Shown here: piece by piece, positions 33,605-41,032 of the stretch
Layout: the number at the start of each line of letters is the position of its first letter
How positions within the stretch are numbered: position 1 is the stretch's first letter
NCBI GenBank assembly: GCA_904501955.1
Contig: CAJGCY010000003.1
Location: 1-46,503, forward strand
Source: an uncultured Akkermansia sp.
GTDB taxonomy: Bacteria; Verrucomicrobiota; Verrucomicrobiia; Verrucomicrobiales; Akkermansiaceae
Direction of reading: 5' to 3'
DNA: 46,503 bases
Translations under genes and position numbers: made by a program
Notes under the pieces: model-generated
What the model saw: only the letters and a program-made list of their open reading frames with translations
Told to the model about the DNA's origin: nothing
The model's database searches: none

Positions 33605-34084
33605 ATGGAAACAATAATTGACAACTTTCCTTGGATATGGGAGAATTTAGGTATGCAAGGCATCATCGTGGCAGTCATCACCCTCATAGCATACTTCATA
33701 CTCAAAGGCATCAAAGAAGGCCTAGAGAAACAACTCCAAGCCGCATCAGAAAGCATAGGCAATGAACTAACCAAGTGCCGAGACAACACAAACAACGTAG
33801 AGCAAATTATAATCAACGTCTTTAGAGCAGACATCGATTTACGTTCCGGCTGCTGCAATACGAGCCCTCAACGGCTTCTCACAGTAGCAGAATTATTCAA
33901 AAGGATGAAGACAACCAAACACTACATCATCTTCTACTGGACAAAACAAGGCTACATAAACGCCTTAGCAAACAAATATCCAGGCATTGAAAACCTCCTA
34001 AAAGAAGAAATCATCCAAGAGCTACAAAAACAAGACAAATACCTAAACGGAGATTCAGAATACGATGATATCGATGAGATATAA
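33605..34084 (+). CDS. Small membrane protein paired with the TIR gene
   Basis: The 159-residue protein has one N-terminal membrane helix (about residues 17-36, MQGIIVAVITLIAYFILKGI). A helical, charged cytoplasmic or periplasmic part follows, including EKQLQAASESIGNEL, RSGCCNT and HYIIFYWTKQGYINALANKY, ending in an acidic tail. I know no family for it. It starts 32 nt after the TIR stop in the same direction and shares its AT-rich composition, so it likely forms a two-gene unit with it. It could be a membrane-disrupting effector, an anchor or an inhibitor; the sequence does not decide. Confidence 0.68.
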   Translation: METIIDNFPWIWENLGMQGIIVAVITLIAYFILKGIKEGLEKQLQAASESIGNELTKCRDNTNNVEQIIINVFRADIDLRSGCCNTSPQRLLTVAELFKRMKTTKHYIIFYWTKQGYINALANKYPGIENLLKEEIIQELQKQDKYLNGDSEYDDIDEI

Positions 34085-34128
34085 CCACCACCTCCAACAA
34101 CCTCCACATACACTACAAAACACCGCCA

Positions 34129-34187
34129 CAAGTCGGCACAAGTCGGCACAATCTTGACACCCCGCAGGAAACCGCCCCTACGGGGTG
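34129..34187. repeat. Tandem 10-bp repeat and hairpin after the TIR operon
   Basis: ACAAGTCGGC is repeated twice in tandem, followed by ACAATCTTGAC. A 7-bp inverted repeat CACCCCG (34158-34164) / CGGGGTG (34181-34187) with a 16-nt loop follows, though with no T-run. It may be a weak terminator or a recombination-associated site; no gene is visible between 34085 and 34221. Confidence 0.45.
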
Positions 34188-34221
34188 ATTCATCATATTG
34201 CTGCCGAGGCCACAAAACGAA

Positions 34222-34705
34222 TCACAACAACGGCAACCGCTCAGCCGCATCACGCAACTGCTGCACCGTCGGGCGGAATATACACCGCATGCACCTCAGC
34301 GGAATCATGCCCCACCAGCTCCATCGCCAAGCCCTGACTCACCCCGTTCGCATGCAACATCGTCGCCACCGTCGCACGCAAACAATGAAAAGTCTTACTA
34401 TGCCAACGGCGCCGCCTACCGCCCCCGGCCTCACTACCCGTCACCCCAATCCCATGTAAACGCACAAGCTGCGTAAACTCCTGACTCGGGTTCGAGTGTA
34501 CACGTAGACGCGGAAACACCCACTCAGCATCCTCCTCGCGCTGCGCCTCCTTCTGCTCCACATTAGCCAGATCCTCAGCCACGAGCATCGCGCGCTTCTT
34601 CGCTTGCGCAGGCGTCAACCTCTCGCCCTGGTAAAAGCCACCATCAGCCGGCACCTTAGTAGAACGCTTCACCCTTCTGCCATTAGACAGCACAACCTGA
34701 GTCAT
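34222..34705 (-). pseudogene. Tyrosine recombinase (integrase) remnant with internal deletion and C-terminal frameshift
   Basis: The first 60 or so residues (GRRVKRSTKV and an AQAKKRAMLVAEDL helix) look like an integrase N-terminus. They are joined in frame to a C-terminal catalytic end starting at AEWVFPRL. That end has FHCLRATVATML (HxLRxT Arg), LVGHDSAEVHAVYIPP (GH and the Tyr nucleophile). The first catalytic Arg region and about 200 residues around it are missing. After YIPP the frame shifts: the present frame stops at 34250, but a single-base change of frame gives TVQQLRDAAERLPLL and a stop at 34222, the typical end. So it is probably inactive. It lies 200 nt from tRNA-Arg, the usual target site of such enzymes. 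Confidence 0.75.
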
Positions 34706-34759
34706 CTAAAACGGAGACTTCTTATCCCTGAATACACTTACATTAAACATAAACATCTC

Positions 34760-34847
34760 TATATTGCTAAATTAGTGACATTCGCGCATTTTCGCGCAGC
34801 GATTCGCGCCACATTCGCGCAGCCCGCTGCGCTTATTTAGCAATATA
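34760..34847. repeat. Phased TTCGCGC array inside a perfect 13-bp inverted repeat
   Basis: TATATTGCTAAAT (34760-34772) and ATTTAGCAATATA (34835-34847) are perfect inverted repeats. Between them TTCGCGC occurs four times, at 34781, 34791, 34803 and 34814, spaced 10, 12 and 11 bp, close to one helical turn each. It lies between the integrase remnant start and tRNA-Arg. Integrase arm-site, excisionase binding array or an int operator are possible uses. Confidence 0.7.
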
Positions 34848-34904
34848 AAGAACACAAAAACAAGAAAAATCAACTACTGCGCTAATTAGCACAAATTAAA
34901 CAAA

Positions 34905-34976
34905 CAGCCCCGGCGGGAATCGAACCCACATTTGCCCTTTAGGAGAGGGCCGTTCTATCCATTGAACTACGAGGCC
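34905..34976 (-). tRNA. tRNA-Arg(CCU)
   Basis: The 72-nt minus-strand sequence folds with acceptor GGCCTCG/CGGGGCT, D arm GTTC/GAAC, anticodon stem GCCCT/AGGGC with loop CTCCTAA (anticodon CCT), and T arm GTGGG/CCCGC with TTCGATT. The discriminator is G and CCA is not encoded. Its 3' end faces the integrase remnant, so it is the probable insertion site of the island. Confidence 0.93.
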
Positions 34977-35034
34977 ACGGGAGCGGGGATATTAGACACG
35001 AAGCTGGGCTGATTTGCAAGCCTAAATTGAGTAA

Positions 35035-35859
35035 TCAGGCAGCAAAAGCAGCTTGGAGTCGAGCTAATTGCTCCGCAGAGAGGTGTTTGTTGAGTACGGG
35101 AAGCATGCGCGCGAGGTACTCAGGGCGAGTCCAACCATGGAGAGGCTGGGGCGTAGGTTTGGCGAATTGCCAAGTGGGGATGGGCAGCACGAGGTCCATC
35201 ACCGTATCTGCGGCAGCGGCCATGCGCTCCAGTACGAGGGTGGCGGTTTCCGCCATGGCAGGGTGCGTTTCTAAAGCGCCGAGCACCCAAGAGTAGCTCA
35301 GGTGATTGCCGGGAGCACAGGTGGCGGCCAGAAGGTCAGCGAATTGCTCTTCCGGCAGCTCGTACAGCGACTGCAGCAGCGGGAGCAAGCGCATATCACT
35401 CAGGCCAAGCACGGCGGACAAGGCAGCAGGATTAGCACCCGGCAACTCGCGGTACAACTTCACCAAGGTGGACAAGCCGGTGAACTTCTCCGTGGTGGAG
35501 GGCTGTGCGAGTGTGACAAGCTGAAGCGCAGCCGTGCTGCTGATGAGGGCATCTGTTTCAGCCACGGCATAAGGGATAAAGGCGCGCCACCCCTCACCCT
35601 TACGCTGGGTGATGAAGCGGGAAAGCTGCGTGAGCGCGGATTTTCGCGTGGCCGGCTGCACCTTTTGCATGAACACGGAGTAGACGCGCAGGTTATCCTG
35701 CAGGCGGTCCGGGTCATTACCGGTAACCAGCCCGCAGGCGAGCATGGCCAAGGGCCACTGGTCCGTGCCCACCTCATGGATGCGCACGGGATCCAACACC
35801 ATGGCCGCGAGGCGCTCCAGCTCAGAGAGCATGGAGAAATTGTCCTGATAAAGACCCAT
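35035..35859 (-). CDS. Unknown helical protein of the metF operon
   Basis: The 274-residue protein has no signal peptide or membrane helix. It is leucine/alanine-rich and predicted helical throughout. Segments such as LLPLLQSLYELPEEQFADLL suggest a HEAT- or ARM-like solenoid, but I cannot assign a family. It begins 24 nt downstream of the TPR membrane protein gene in the same direction, so it is probably the last gene of that operon. It ends 58 nt before tRNA-Arg (same strand). Confidence 0.72.
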   Translation of the reverse strand: MGLYQDNFSMLSELERLAAMVLDPVRIHEVGTDQWPLAMLACGLVTGNDPDRLQDNLRVYSVFMQKVQPATRKSALTQLSRFITQRKGEGWRAFIPYAVAETDALISSTAALQLVTLAQPSTTEKFTGLSTLVKLYRELPGANPAALSAVLGLSDMRLLPLLQSLYELPEEQFADLLAATCAPGNHLSYSWVLGALETHPAMAETATLVLERMAAAADTVMDLVLPIPTWQFAKPTPQPLHGWTRPEYLARMLPVLNKHLSAEQLARLQAAFAA

Positions 35860-35883
35860 TGTAGCTTATGGTGTTCGAGTGAA

Positions 35884-36819
35884 TCAGATGCCGGGGATTT
35901 CCGGTGCGCCCGTGGTCGGCATATCCGCCGGGTTGGTGGAGGGGACGGTGAAGTCCATAGTCGGCACAGTGGGTGTGGTGGACGGCGCGGGCTCTTGGAA
36001 GAGCGGGTCCACCGCCGGTGTTGCGGGGGCTGGTGTGGTGGTCTCCGTGCCGGTGGTAGGCGTATTGAAGATGTCGTTATTCGGCTTCGGGGCATCTACG
36101 CCGCTCTCCACCAAGTCGAGGCGCACGGCCATATCATCATTTTGCCCATTGAGCGAGAAGAAGGAGCTTTCCGGATAGGAAGACTGAGCCTGGCTGAGGT
36201 AGTTCGCGGCGGCTTGGGTGTCACCCTTCTTCCACGAGAGGTCGCACAGGCATACATAAGCCAAGGCTGTGTAAGCATTGCGGGGCATATCCGCCACAGC
36301 TTTCCAGTACTGCAGGGCTTTATCATCATCCCCTTGCTTGGAGAAATAAACGGCGAGAGCCACATTGGCGCGGGCACGGATGATTTCATTCTGGGCGGAT
36401 GTAGCCAGCTGAACCATGGTAGAGAGATCGGTATTGGCGGGGTCTGTCATCTCGCGCATGGCTTTGAGCAAGCGAGCGGTCTCAACAGAAGCGGTACCTT
36501 CATAAGCGGTGATGACAGAATCCAGCGCTTGGGGGTCATAGTTAGCGGGCTGCATGGAGGAGTCCGCCACGGTAGCACCTACAGCCTGCACCACCAGAGC
36601 GCCGGCATCTTCCGTTTGCTGCTCAGTGTAAGCATAGTAGGCGATACCTGCCGTTGCTGCGATAATGACGACGATGCCACCGGCAATCAGTTTCTTGTAG
36701 TGATTGTTGAGGAAAACCTCATGCTTAGCAGGCCCTATTTGAATCTCGCCGATGGCTTTGATTTCTTCAGGGGTGAGCGGCATTTCGTCAGGAGTGTTCT
36801 GTTTGGTGTTAGTTTCCAT
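35884..36819 (-). CDS. Membrane-anchored TPR-like protein (YfgM-like layout)
   Basis: The 311-residue protein has an acidic cytoplasmic N-terminus, one membrane helix (about 43-64, KLIAGGIVVIIAATAGIAYY) and then helical pairs consistent with TPR units, such as ARANVALAVYFSKQGDDDKALQYW-type segments around 150-180. The C-terminal 80 residues are Pro/Thr-rich and low in complexity. This is the layout of YfgM/tetratricopeptide_2 ancillary proteins of the envelope chaperone network, but the identity is not certain. The gene starts 3 nt after metF. Confidence 0.72.
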   Translation of the reverse strand: METNTKQNTPDEMPLTPEEIKAIGEIQIGPAKHEVFLNNHYKKLIAGGIVVIIAATAGIAYYAYTEQQTEDAGALVVQAVGATVADSSMQPANYDPQALDSVITAYEGTASVETARLLKAMREMTDPANTDLSTMVQLATSAQNEIIRARANVALAVYFSKQGDDDKALQYWKAVADMPRNAYTALAYVCLCDLSWKKGDTQAAANYLSQAQSSYPESSFFSLNGQNDDMAVRLDLVESGVDAPKPNNDIFNTPTTGTETTTPAPATPAVDPLFQEPAPSTTPTVPTMDFTVPSTNPADMPTTGAPEIPGI

Positions 36820-36822
36820 GAT

Positions 36823-37764
36823 TCAGGATTTGTAGAGGTTACTGAGCATGTGGATGCGATCCACATCAAAATAGTTGTTGATACCGAGGTTTCGGTATAT
36901 CTCCAGAGTGGCTTTGGAGCGATTGAGGGTATAAAAGTGAATGCCATCCACATCCGCATCCAAAAGCTCAGAGCACTGGTTACTGGCGTAATTGATGCCG
37001 ATGCGCTCAATGCTCGCTTTATCACCACCGGCACGCAGCATTGCTTTGAGCAAGCGAGCCGGGAAGTTGGTGCCGGCGGACAGCTCCGCCATGCGGTTCA
37101 TGCCGGAAATGGAGGTAATGGGCATGATGCCCGCAATAATGGGTACGTTGATACCCAGCAAACGGCAGCGGTCACGATAATCGAAAAAGGCATGATTATC
37201 AAAGAACAGCTGTGTGCAAATGTAGTCCGCACCTTCATCCAGCTTAGCCTTCAGATAGTCCATTTCGCGGATGCGGTTGCGGGTGTCCGGGTGCCCCTCG
37301 CAGAAACCGGCCACGCCAACGGTAAGGCGGTTTTTCAACCCTGCGGACTCTTCCCAGCGGCGGATGAAGCGTACCAGCTCAGAAGCGTGCCGGAAGGCAT
37401 CCTTCGAAGGGTCATAAGAACGGTTGCGAGGGGGGTCCCCACGCAGAGCGAGTATGGCCTGAGCTCCGGCCTTGGCATAGCCCTCCAAGATATCCGCGAT
37501 TTCCTGCTCGGTATGGCCGACGCAAGTGAGATGGGGCACGGTGGGGATACCGCGAGATTGCATATCATTCACCACGGAGCGTGTGAGCTCACGAGAGCTG
37601 CCACCGGCACCGTATGTTACGCTCACAAAGCTGGGGCGGAACTCTTGGAGCTTCACGACGGTATCCAGCAAAGAATCCGCGCCTTCCTTCGTTTTAGGGG
37701 GGAAGAACTCGAAAGAGAAGCTCGGTGTTCGGTCAAACAACACTGATGCGCCGGGGGTAACCAT
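36823..37764 (-). CDS. metF: 5,10-methylenetetrahydrofolate reductase
   Basis: The 313-residue TIM-barrel flavoenzyme reduces methylene- to methyl-tetrahydrofolate for methionine synthesis. Motifs: FSFEFFPPKTKEGADSLLD at the start (catalytic Glu), FVSVTYGAGGSSRE, VPHLTCVGHTEQEI, ILALRGDPPR, GVAGFCEGHPD and QLFFDNHAFFDYRDRCR. Length is normal for the bacterial form. It is followed 3 nt later by the TPR protein and preceded by a membrane-anchored unknown protein. Confidence 0.95.
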   Translation of the reverse strand: MVTPGASVLFDRTPSFSFEFFPPKTKEGADSLLDTVVKLQEFRPSFVSVTYGAGGSSRELTRSVVNDMQSRGIPTVPHLTCVGHTEQEIADILEGYAKAGAQAILALRGDPPRNRSYDPSKDAFRHASELVRFIRRWEESAGLKNRLTVGVAGFCEGHPDTRNRIREMDYLKAKLDEGADYICTQLFFDNHAFFDYRDRCRLLGINVPIIAGIMPITSISGMNRMAELSAGTNFPARLLKAMLRAGGDKASIERIGINYASNQCSELLDADVDGIHFYTLNRSKATLEIYRNLGINNYFDVDRIHMLSNLYKS

Positions 37765-37812
37765 GTTTTTTAAGCGGTGAAATGATGTAGGACGGGGCTT
37801 TCCGTCGTGTAA

Positions 37813-38532
37813 TCAGCTTTCGGGAATCTCATCCTCCGCAGCAGGTACGGAGGGCGGGTCCGGGTTCAGGAAGGGATTATCAGAACGCAGCTGCTGAGTG
37901 GAAGCGAAGGGGGAAATGATAATTTGATCACCCACGGTGGGAATCATTTTAGCAGCAGCATCTTTCTCATCAGCGGAGGCGGAAGCGGAGAAATCCTGCG
38001 TGCGGATGTTGGCAATGTACTCACCACTTTCTTCGTGAAGGTAATCTACCTCCGCCTCGCAGATGACGTAGTCGGACTCACCGCGGCGTACGGCAACAAT
38101 CAAGCCCTTATCAATCACGGCATCAGCCATGGGCTTAAAGGTGAGGAATCCCTCCGCCGGGGCAACACCTGTTACCAAGCCGAGAGCGGTCTGGGCGGAA
38201 TCCTGCTCAAGCTCATTGGCCATGGCTGCTTCGCTCTCACGGCGGCGGCGCTCCTCAGCATAGGCGACGGCACGGCGCTCCTCTTCGGCGAGAGATTCCT
38301 CATCCGTCTTATTTTGCTGCTCACGGAGCTTACGCAGGCGTTCGTCCTCGTCCGTAGGCGCCTCCGTAGCAGTGGCATCATCTGCAGGGGCTTGCTGAGC
38401 CATGGTGGTCAAGCCCATGTCGTACAGCTCACGAGATCTTTGCTGATTGGGAATCATGACCATCACGCAATAGAAGAGAAGCCCGATTACGAGCACCAAC
38501 AAGCTGAGAATAGCTATTCGAAAACCGTTCAT
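37813..38532 (-). CDS. Membrane-anchored unknown protein with coiled coil
   Basis: The 239-residue product, from ATG 38532, has one N-terminal membrane helix (about 5-26, IAILSLLVLVIGLLFYCVMV), a Glu/Arg-rich coiled coil at about 55-115, and a small beta-rich domain at about 125-210 with VRRGESDYVICEAEVDYLHE and IANIRTQDFS. The frame is open 20 codons further upstream but the extension is not signal-like. No family recognised. It precedes metF by 48 nt and is divergent from pgsA. Confidence 0.72.
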   Translation of the reverse strand: MNGFRIAILSLLVLVIGLLFYCVMVMIPNQQRSRELYDMGLTTMAQQAPADDATATEAPTDEDERLRKLREQQNKTDEESLAEEERRAVAYAEERRRRESEAAMANELEQDSAQTALGLVTGVAPAEGFLTFKPMADAVIDKGLIVAVRRGESDYVICEAEVDYLHEESGEYIANIRTQDFSASASADEKDAAAKMIPTVGDQIIISPFASTQQLRSDNPFLNPDPPSVPAAEDEIPES

Positions 38533-38621
38533 ACGTGCGAGTATATCAGAAAAAAATGAGCTTTCAAGCACAGATTTTGTCAGAAAATGCACGGAAACTG
38601 TAAAACTGGCGGTATTTTGGC

Positions 38622-38650
38622 TTGCAAGAACATGTTTTGAGGGGTATATA
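38622..38650 (+). promoter_or_regulatory. Promoter of pgsA
   Basis: TTGCAA (38622-38627), a 17-nt spacer and TATATA (38645-38650; TATATT overlaps two bases later). The pgsA ATG is at 38661, only 10 nt after the -10 box. Confidence 0.55.
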
Positions 38651-38660
38651 TTGAGCGTAC

Positions 38661-39302
38661 ATGCTCAATTTGCCAAATACAATCACGCTTTCCAGAATCT
38701 TGCTCGTCATTATTTTCACCATCGCGCTCACGGCGGATGGAGTAACAGTCTCAGCGAGCCGAGCCCCCATGGATGCGGTGGAATATGCCGGATTTTTCAG
38801 CGCGCTGAGCATTGGCTCTTGCGTAGCGCTTTGGGCATTTATCATCGGCGCTATCAGTGACTTTTTTGACGGTTACTTAGCACGTAAGTACAACTTGGTG
38901 ACCAATTTCGGCAAGCTGATAGACCCCCTGGCGGACAAGATACTGGTATGCGCCGCGTTTGTCTACCTTTCCGCCGTCGGTATGTGCCCGTTCTGGGTTA
39001 CCATTATCATTTTATTCCGTGAGTTCCTTGTGACGGGGCTGCGCCAACTGGCTGTAGAGCAAGGCAAGGTGATGGCAGCGGACCGCAGTGGCAAGTGGAA
39101 GACTGCGGTTCAGCTTACCTACTGCATTTCCTGCTTGGTGCACCTTTGCTATGCCGGCAACCTGCCGGAGCCGCTGCGCAGTCTTTCCATCGGTGAAGGA
39201 GGCTACTGGCTGCGTGAGATTTCCCTGTGGTTGAGCTTGGCGCTCACACTTTGGAGTGGCCTTAACTACTGCATCAAGAGCAGAGATTTTCTTAAAAACT
39301 GA
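38661..39302 (+). CDS. pgsA: CDP-diacylglycerol-glycerol-3-phosphate 3-phosphatidyltransferase
   Basis: The 213-residue inner-membrane enzyme has the CDP-alcohol phosphotransferase motif DxxDGxxARx8GxxxDxxxD: SDFFDGYLARKY followed by GKLIDPLADK. It starts with MLNLPNTITLSRILLV, typical of PgsA, and has about five to six hydrophobic segments. It makes phosphatidylglycerol phosphate. Residues 25-50 form an insertion relative to short PgsA proteins. It has its own promoter and is separated by 66 nt from the next gene. Confidence 0.92.
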   Translation: MLNLPNTITLSRILLVIIFTIALTADGVTVSASRAPMDAVEYAGFFSALSIGSCVALWAFIIGAISDFFDGYLARKYNLVTNFGKLIDPLADKILVCAAFVYLSAVGMCPFWVTIIILFREFLVTGLRQLAVEQGKVMAADRSGKWKTAVQLTYCISCLVHLCYAGNLPEPLRSLSIGEGGYWLREISLWLSLALTLWSGLNYCIKSRDFLKN

Positions 39303-39368
39303 ACTTTTGTGCTCGCCATCGGCCGGGTCATCTGCTAAACTTAATAAAGGACTTAACGAATCACTGAT

Positions 39369-39950
39369 ATGATGAACATCTTTCGCACCGTCGGCATCAT
39401 TACGGCATCTGTAGCAGCCATTGTATCTTGCAGCTGCCAGCAGAAGAAAACATACCCGGTTCTCTTCCTCGCGCAAGAGTCACGCGATGACCCCTCCGGG
39501 TACACCAGTGGTAAGCATTTTTATTATTTCCAGGGCAGAGCCTACACCCGCATGCCGGTGATGACGCTGAATCATTTTGCCAGTTTCCGTTCGGAGCTGG
39601 ATCCCACGGATGGCTCCTATGGTATTACCCTGTATGCAAAGCCTGAGTATCGCATGCACCTCTACACGCACACCTTGGAGAAGCGTGGCCTGCTGATGCT
39701 GCCCGTGGTGAACGGCTTGGCCATGGAGCCCATGCGAATTGAGCCGGTAACGGATGGCATTCTCAAGATTTGGAACGGTCTGAACGGCTATGACCTCAAG
39801 ATGATTGCCAAAACGGTGAAGCCCATCAATCCGGAGATTGAGGAAAAGCGTTATTTGGATGAGGACCCGCGTCCCCGCCCCAAACTTCCGAAAGGTGCTA
39901 AGCCTCGCCGCGACTTTACCGGTCGCCCCGTGGGTGAGATTTTCAACTGA
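39369..39950 (+). CDS. Putative lipoprotein of unknown function
   Basis: The 193-residue product has a hydrophobic N-terminus ending in AAIVSCSCQQKK; the Cys at about 21 or 23 could be a lipobox cysteine. The mature part is beta-rich at first (YPVLFLAQESRDDPSGYTSG), then ends in a Pro/Arg/Lys-rich tail. I recognise no family. It is followed 20 nt later by an M23 peptidase and that by a TPR protein, so it may belong to an envelope-related operon. Two tandem ATGs are possible starts. Confidence 0.68.
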   Translation: MMNIFRTVGIITASVAAIVSCSCQQKKTYPVLFLAQESRDDPSGYTSGKHFYYFQGRAYTRMPVMTLNHFASFRSELDPTDGSYGITLYAKPEYRMHLYTHTLEKRGLLMLPVVNGLAMEPMRIEPVTDGILKIWNGLNGYDLKMIAKTVKPINPEIEEKRYLDEDPRPRPKLPKGAKPRRDFTGRPVGEIFN

Positions 39951-39970
39951 TACACCGTCGGCACATCTCC

Positions 39971-41020
39971 ATGAGAGCCACGCTGAAAGTGCTCGGAGCG
40001 CTGTTTTTATCCGTATTGAATATTCAGGCGGCGGAAGACTTGGTATTCCGCCTGCCTACGGATAATGATGCTCTGTACAGAAATGATAATGAGGGGTATT
40101 TTGTGTACTGTGACCGCTGGTTTGAAGGCCAACACAGCCAGCCATGGCAAGCCGGCTCATTTGGTTTCACCCGCAACGCCATGCGTATTGCCAACGGCAA
40201 TATCATCTGCACCAAACTGCATGAGGGTATAGACGTAAAACCCATACGCCGAGATGCGAAGGGCGAGCCCTTGGATGAGGTGCGCCCCATCGCCCCCGGC
40301 GTGGTGGCTTACGTCAGCCACGCAAAAGGCGCCAGCAACTATGGCAGATACGTTGTGGTTGCACATGAGCTACCGGAGGGTACTGTATATACCCTGTATG
40401 CCCATTTGGCTTCCATCAGCTGTGAAGTGGGGCAGCAAGTAACGAACGCGGACAAGATAGGCGTACTGGGATACACCGGTGTGGGGTTGGACCGCGTTCG
40501 CGCGCACTGCCACTTGGAAATTTGCCTCATGATTCACGCTGAATACCACAAGTTTTCCCCACCCTCGAACAAGCACGGGCTCTTCAATGGGCAAAATTTG
40601 GTAGGGTTCAATGCAGCGGATGTACTGCTGGCGTGCAAAGACGGCGCGCCGTTTTCGCTCACTGCGTACTTTCAGACGCTGACGGAGCACTACCGCGTCA
40701 GGGTTCCGCGAGGGGAATACTTGGACCTGCTCAAGCGCCACCCATTCCTGTACCGCGGCACGTGGGGTGATACATCCGCCTCGCTTGATATCGCCTTCAC
40801 GGCAGAGGGCGTGCCGATAGCCATTTATCCAGCCGAGGCAGCTGTCACCGCGCCACAAGTGGTGAGCTGTCGGCCCAAGCCATTCAAGCAAAAACACTGC
40901 ACAGCCAATAGGTTGGACGGCAGTAGTAAAAATGCATTCCTGACATCAGGTGGCAAAACCTTTATCAACAGATTCATTTGGGTTGCTCCGGCAGACCCGG
41001 CCCCGCAGCCCGCACCCTGA
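39971..41020 (+). CDS. Secreted M23-family metallopeptidase (LytM-like)
   Basis: The 349-residue product has a signal peptide (cleavage near NIQAAED, residue 20) and an M23 domain at about 75-190. The HxxxD motif is LHEGIDVKP (His84, Asp88), a YAHL motif has His145, and HxH is AHCHLE (His179, His181). The zinc ligands are all present, so it is probably an active endopeptidase on peptidoglycan crosslinks. A C-terminal region of about 160 residues has no recognised domain. It lies between the lipoprotein and the TPR gene. Confidence 0.85.
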   Translation: MRATLKVLGALFLSVLNIQAAEDLVFRLPTDNDALYRNDNEGYFVYCDRWFEGQHSQPWQAGSFGFTRNAMRIANGNIICTKLHEGIDVKPIRRDAKGEPLDEVRPIAPGVVAYVSHAKGASNYGRYVVVAHELPEGTVYTLYAHLASISCEVGQQVTNADKIGVLGYTGVGLDRVRAHCHLEICLMIHAEYHKFSPPSNKHGLFNGQNLVGFNAADVLLACKDGAPFSLTAYFQTLTEHYRVRVPRGEYLDLLKRHPFLYRGTWGDTSASLDIAFTAEGVPIAIYPAEAAVTAPQVVSCRPKPFKQKHCTANRLDGSSKNAFLTSGGKTFINRFIWVAPADPAPQPAP

Positions 41021-41032
41021 CCTTTTCCCCCC

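Larger units (their letters stand above)
30265..34904. mobile_element. Decayed integrative element (island) at tRNA-Arg
   Basis: Between the OsmC gene and tRNA-Arg the sequence differs from the surrounding chromosome. It has a defective tyrosine recombinase next to a tRNA, an immunity-like HTH pair, an amber-broken frame, an AT-rich TIR/membrane cargo, and clustered repeats. No structural phage, replication or conjugation genes remain. The left boundary is uncertain; I looked for a copy of the tRNA-Arg 3' end (CAGCCCCGGCGGGAATCG on the plus strand) on the left side and did not find one, so the attachment duplication may be lost. Confidence 0.6.

Noticed and set aside
34129..34150. Start of a CRISPR array.
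   Set aside because: Only two adjacent 10-bp units with no spacers; no array or cas gene is in the window.
29800..34200. Second attachment site (copy of the tRNA-Arg 3' end) at the left side of the island.
   Set aside because: I looked for CAGCCCCGGCGGGAATCG or a close variant and did not see one. The island's left end is left undefined.
35302..37746. Plus-strand open frame of 814 codons.
   Set aside because: It is antisense to metF, the TPR protein and the unknown helical gene, whose products have clear family motifs or protein-like structure. The antisense product is His/Gly/Arg-rich without motifs.
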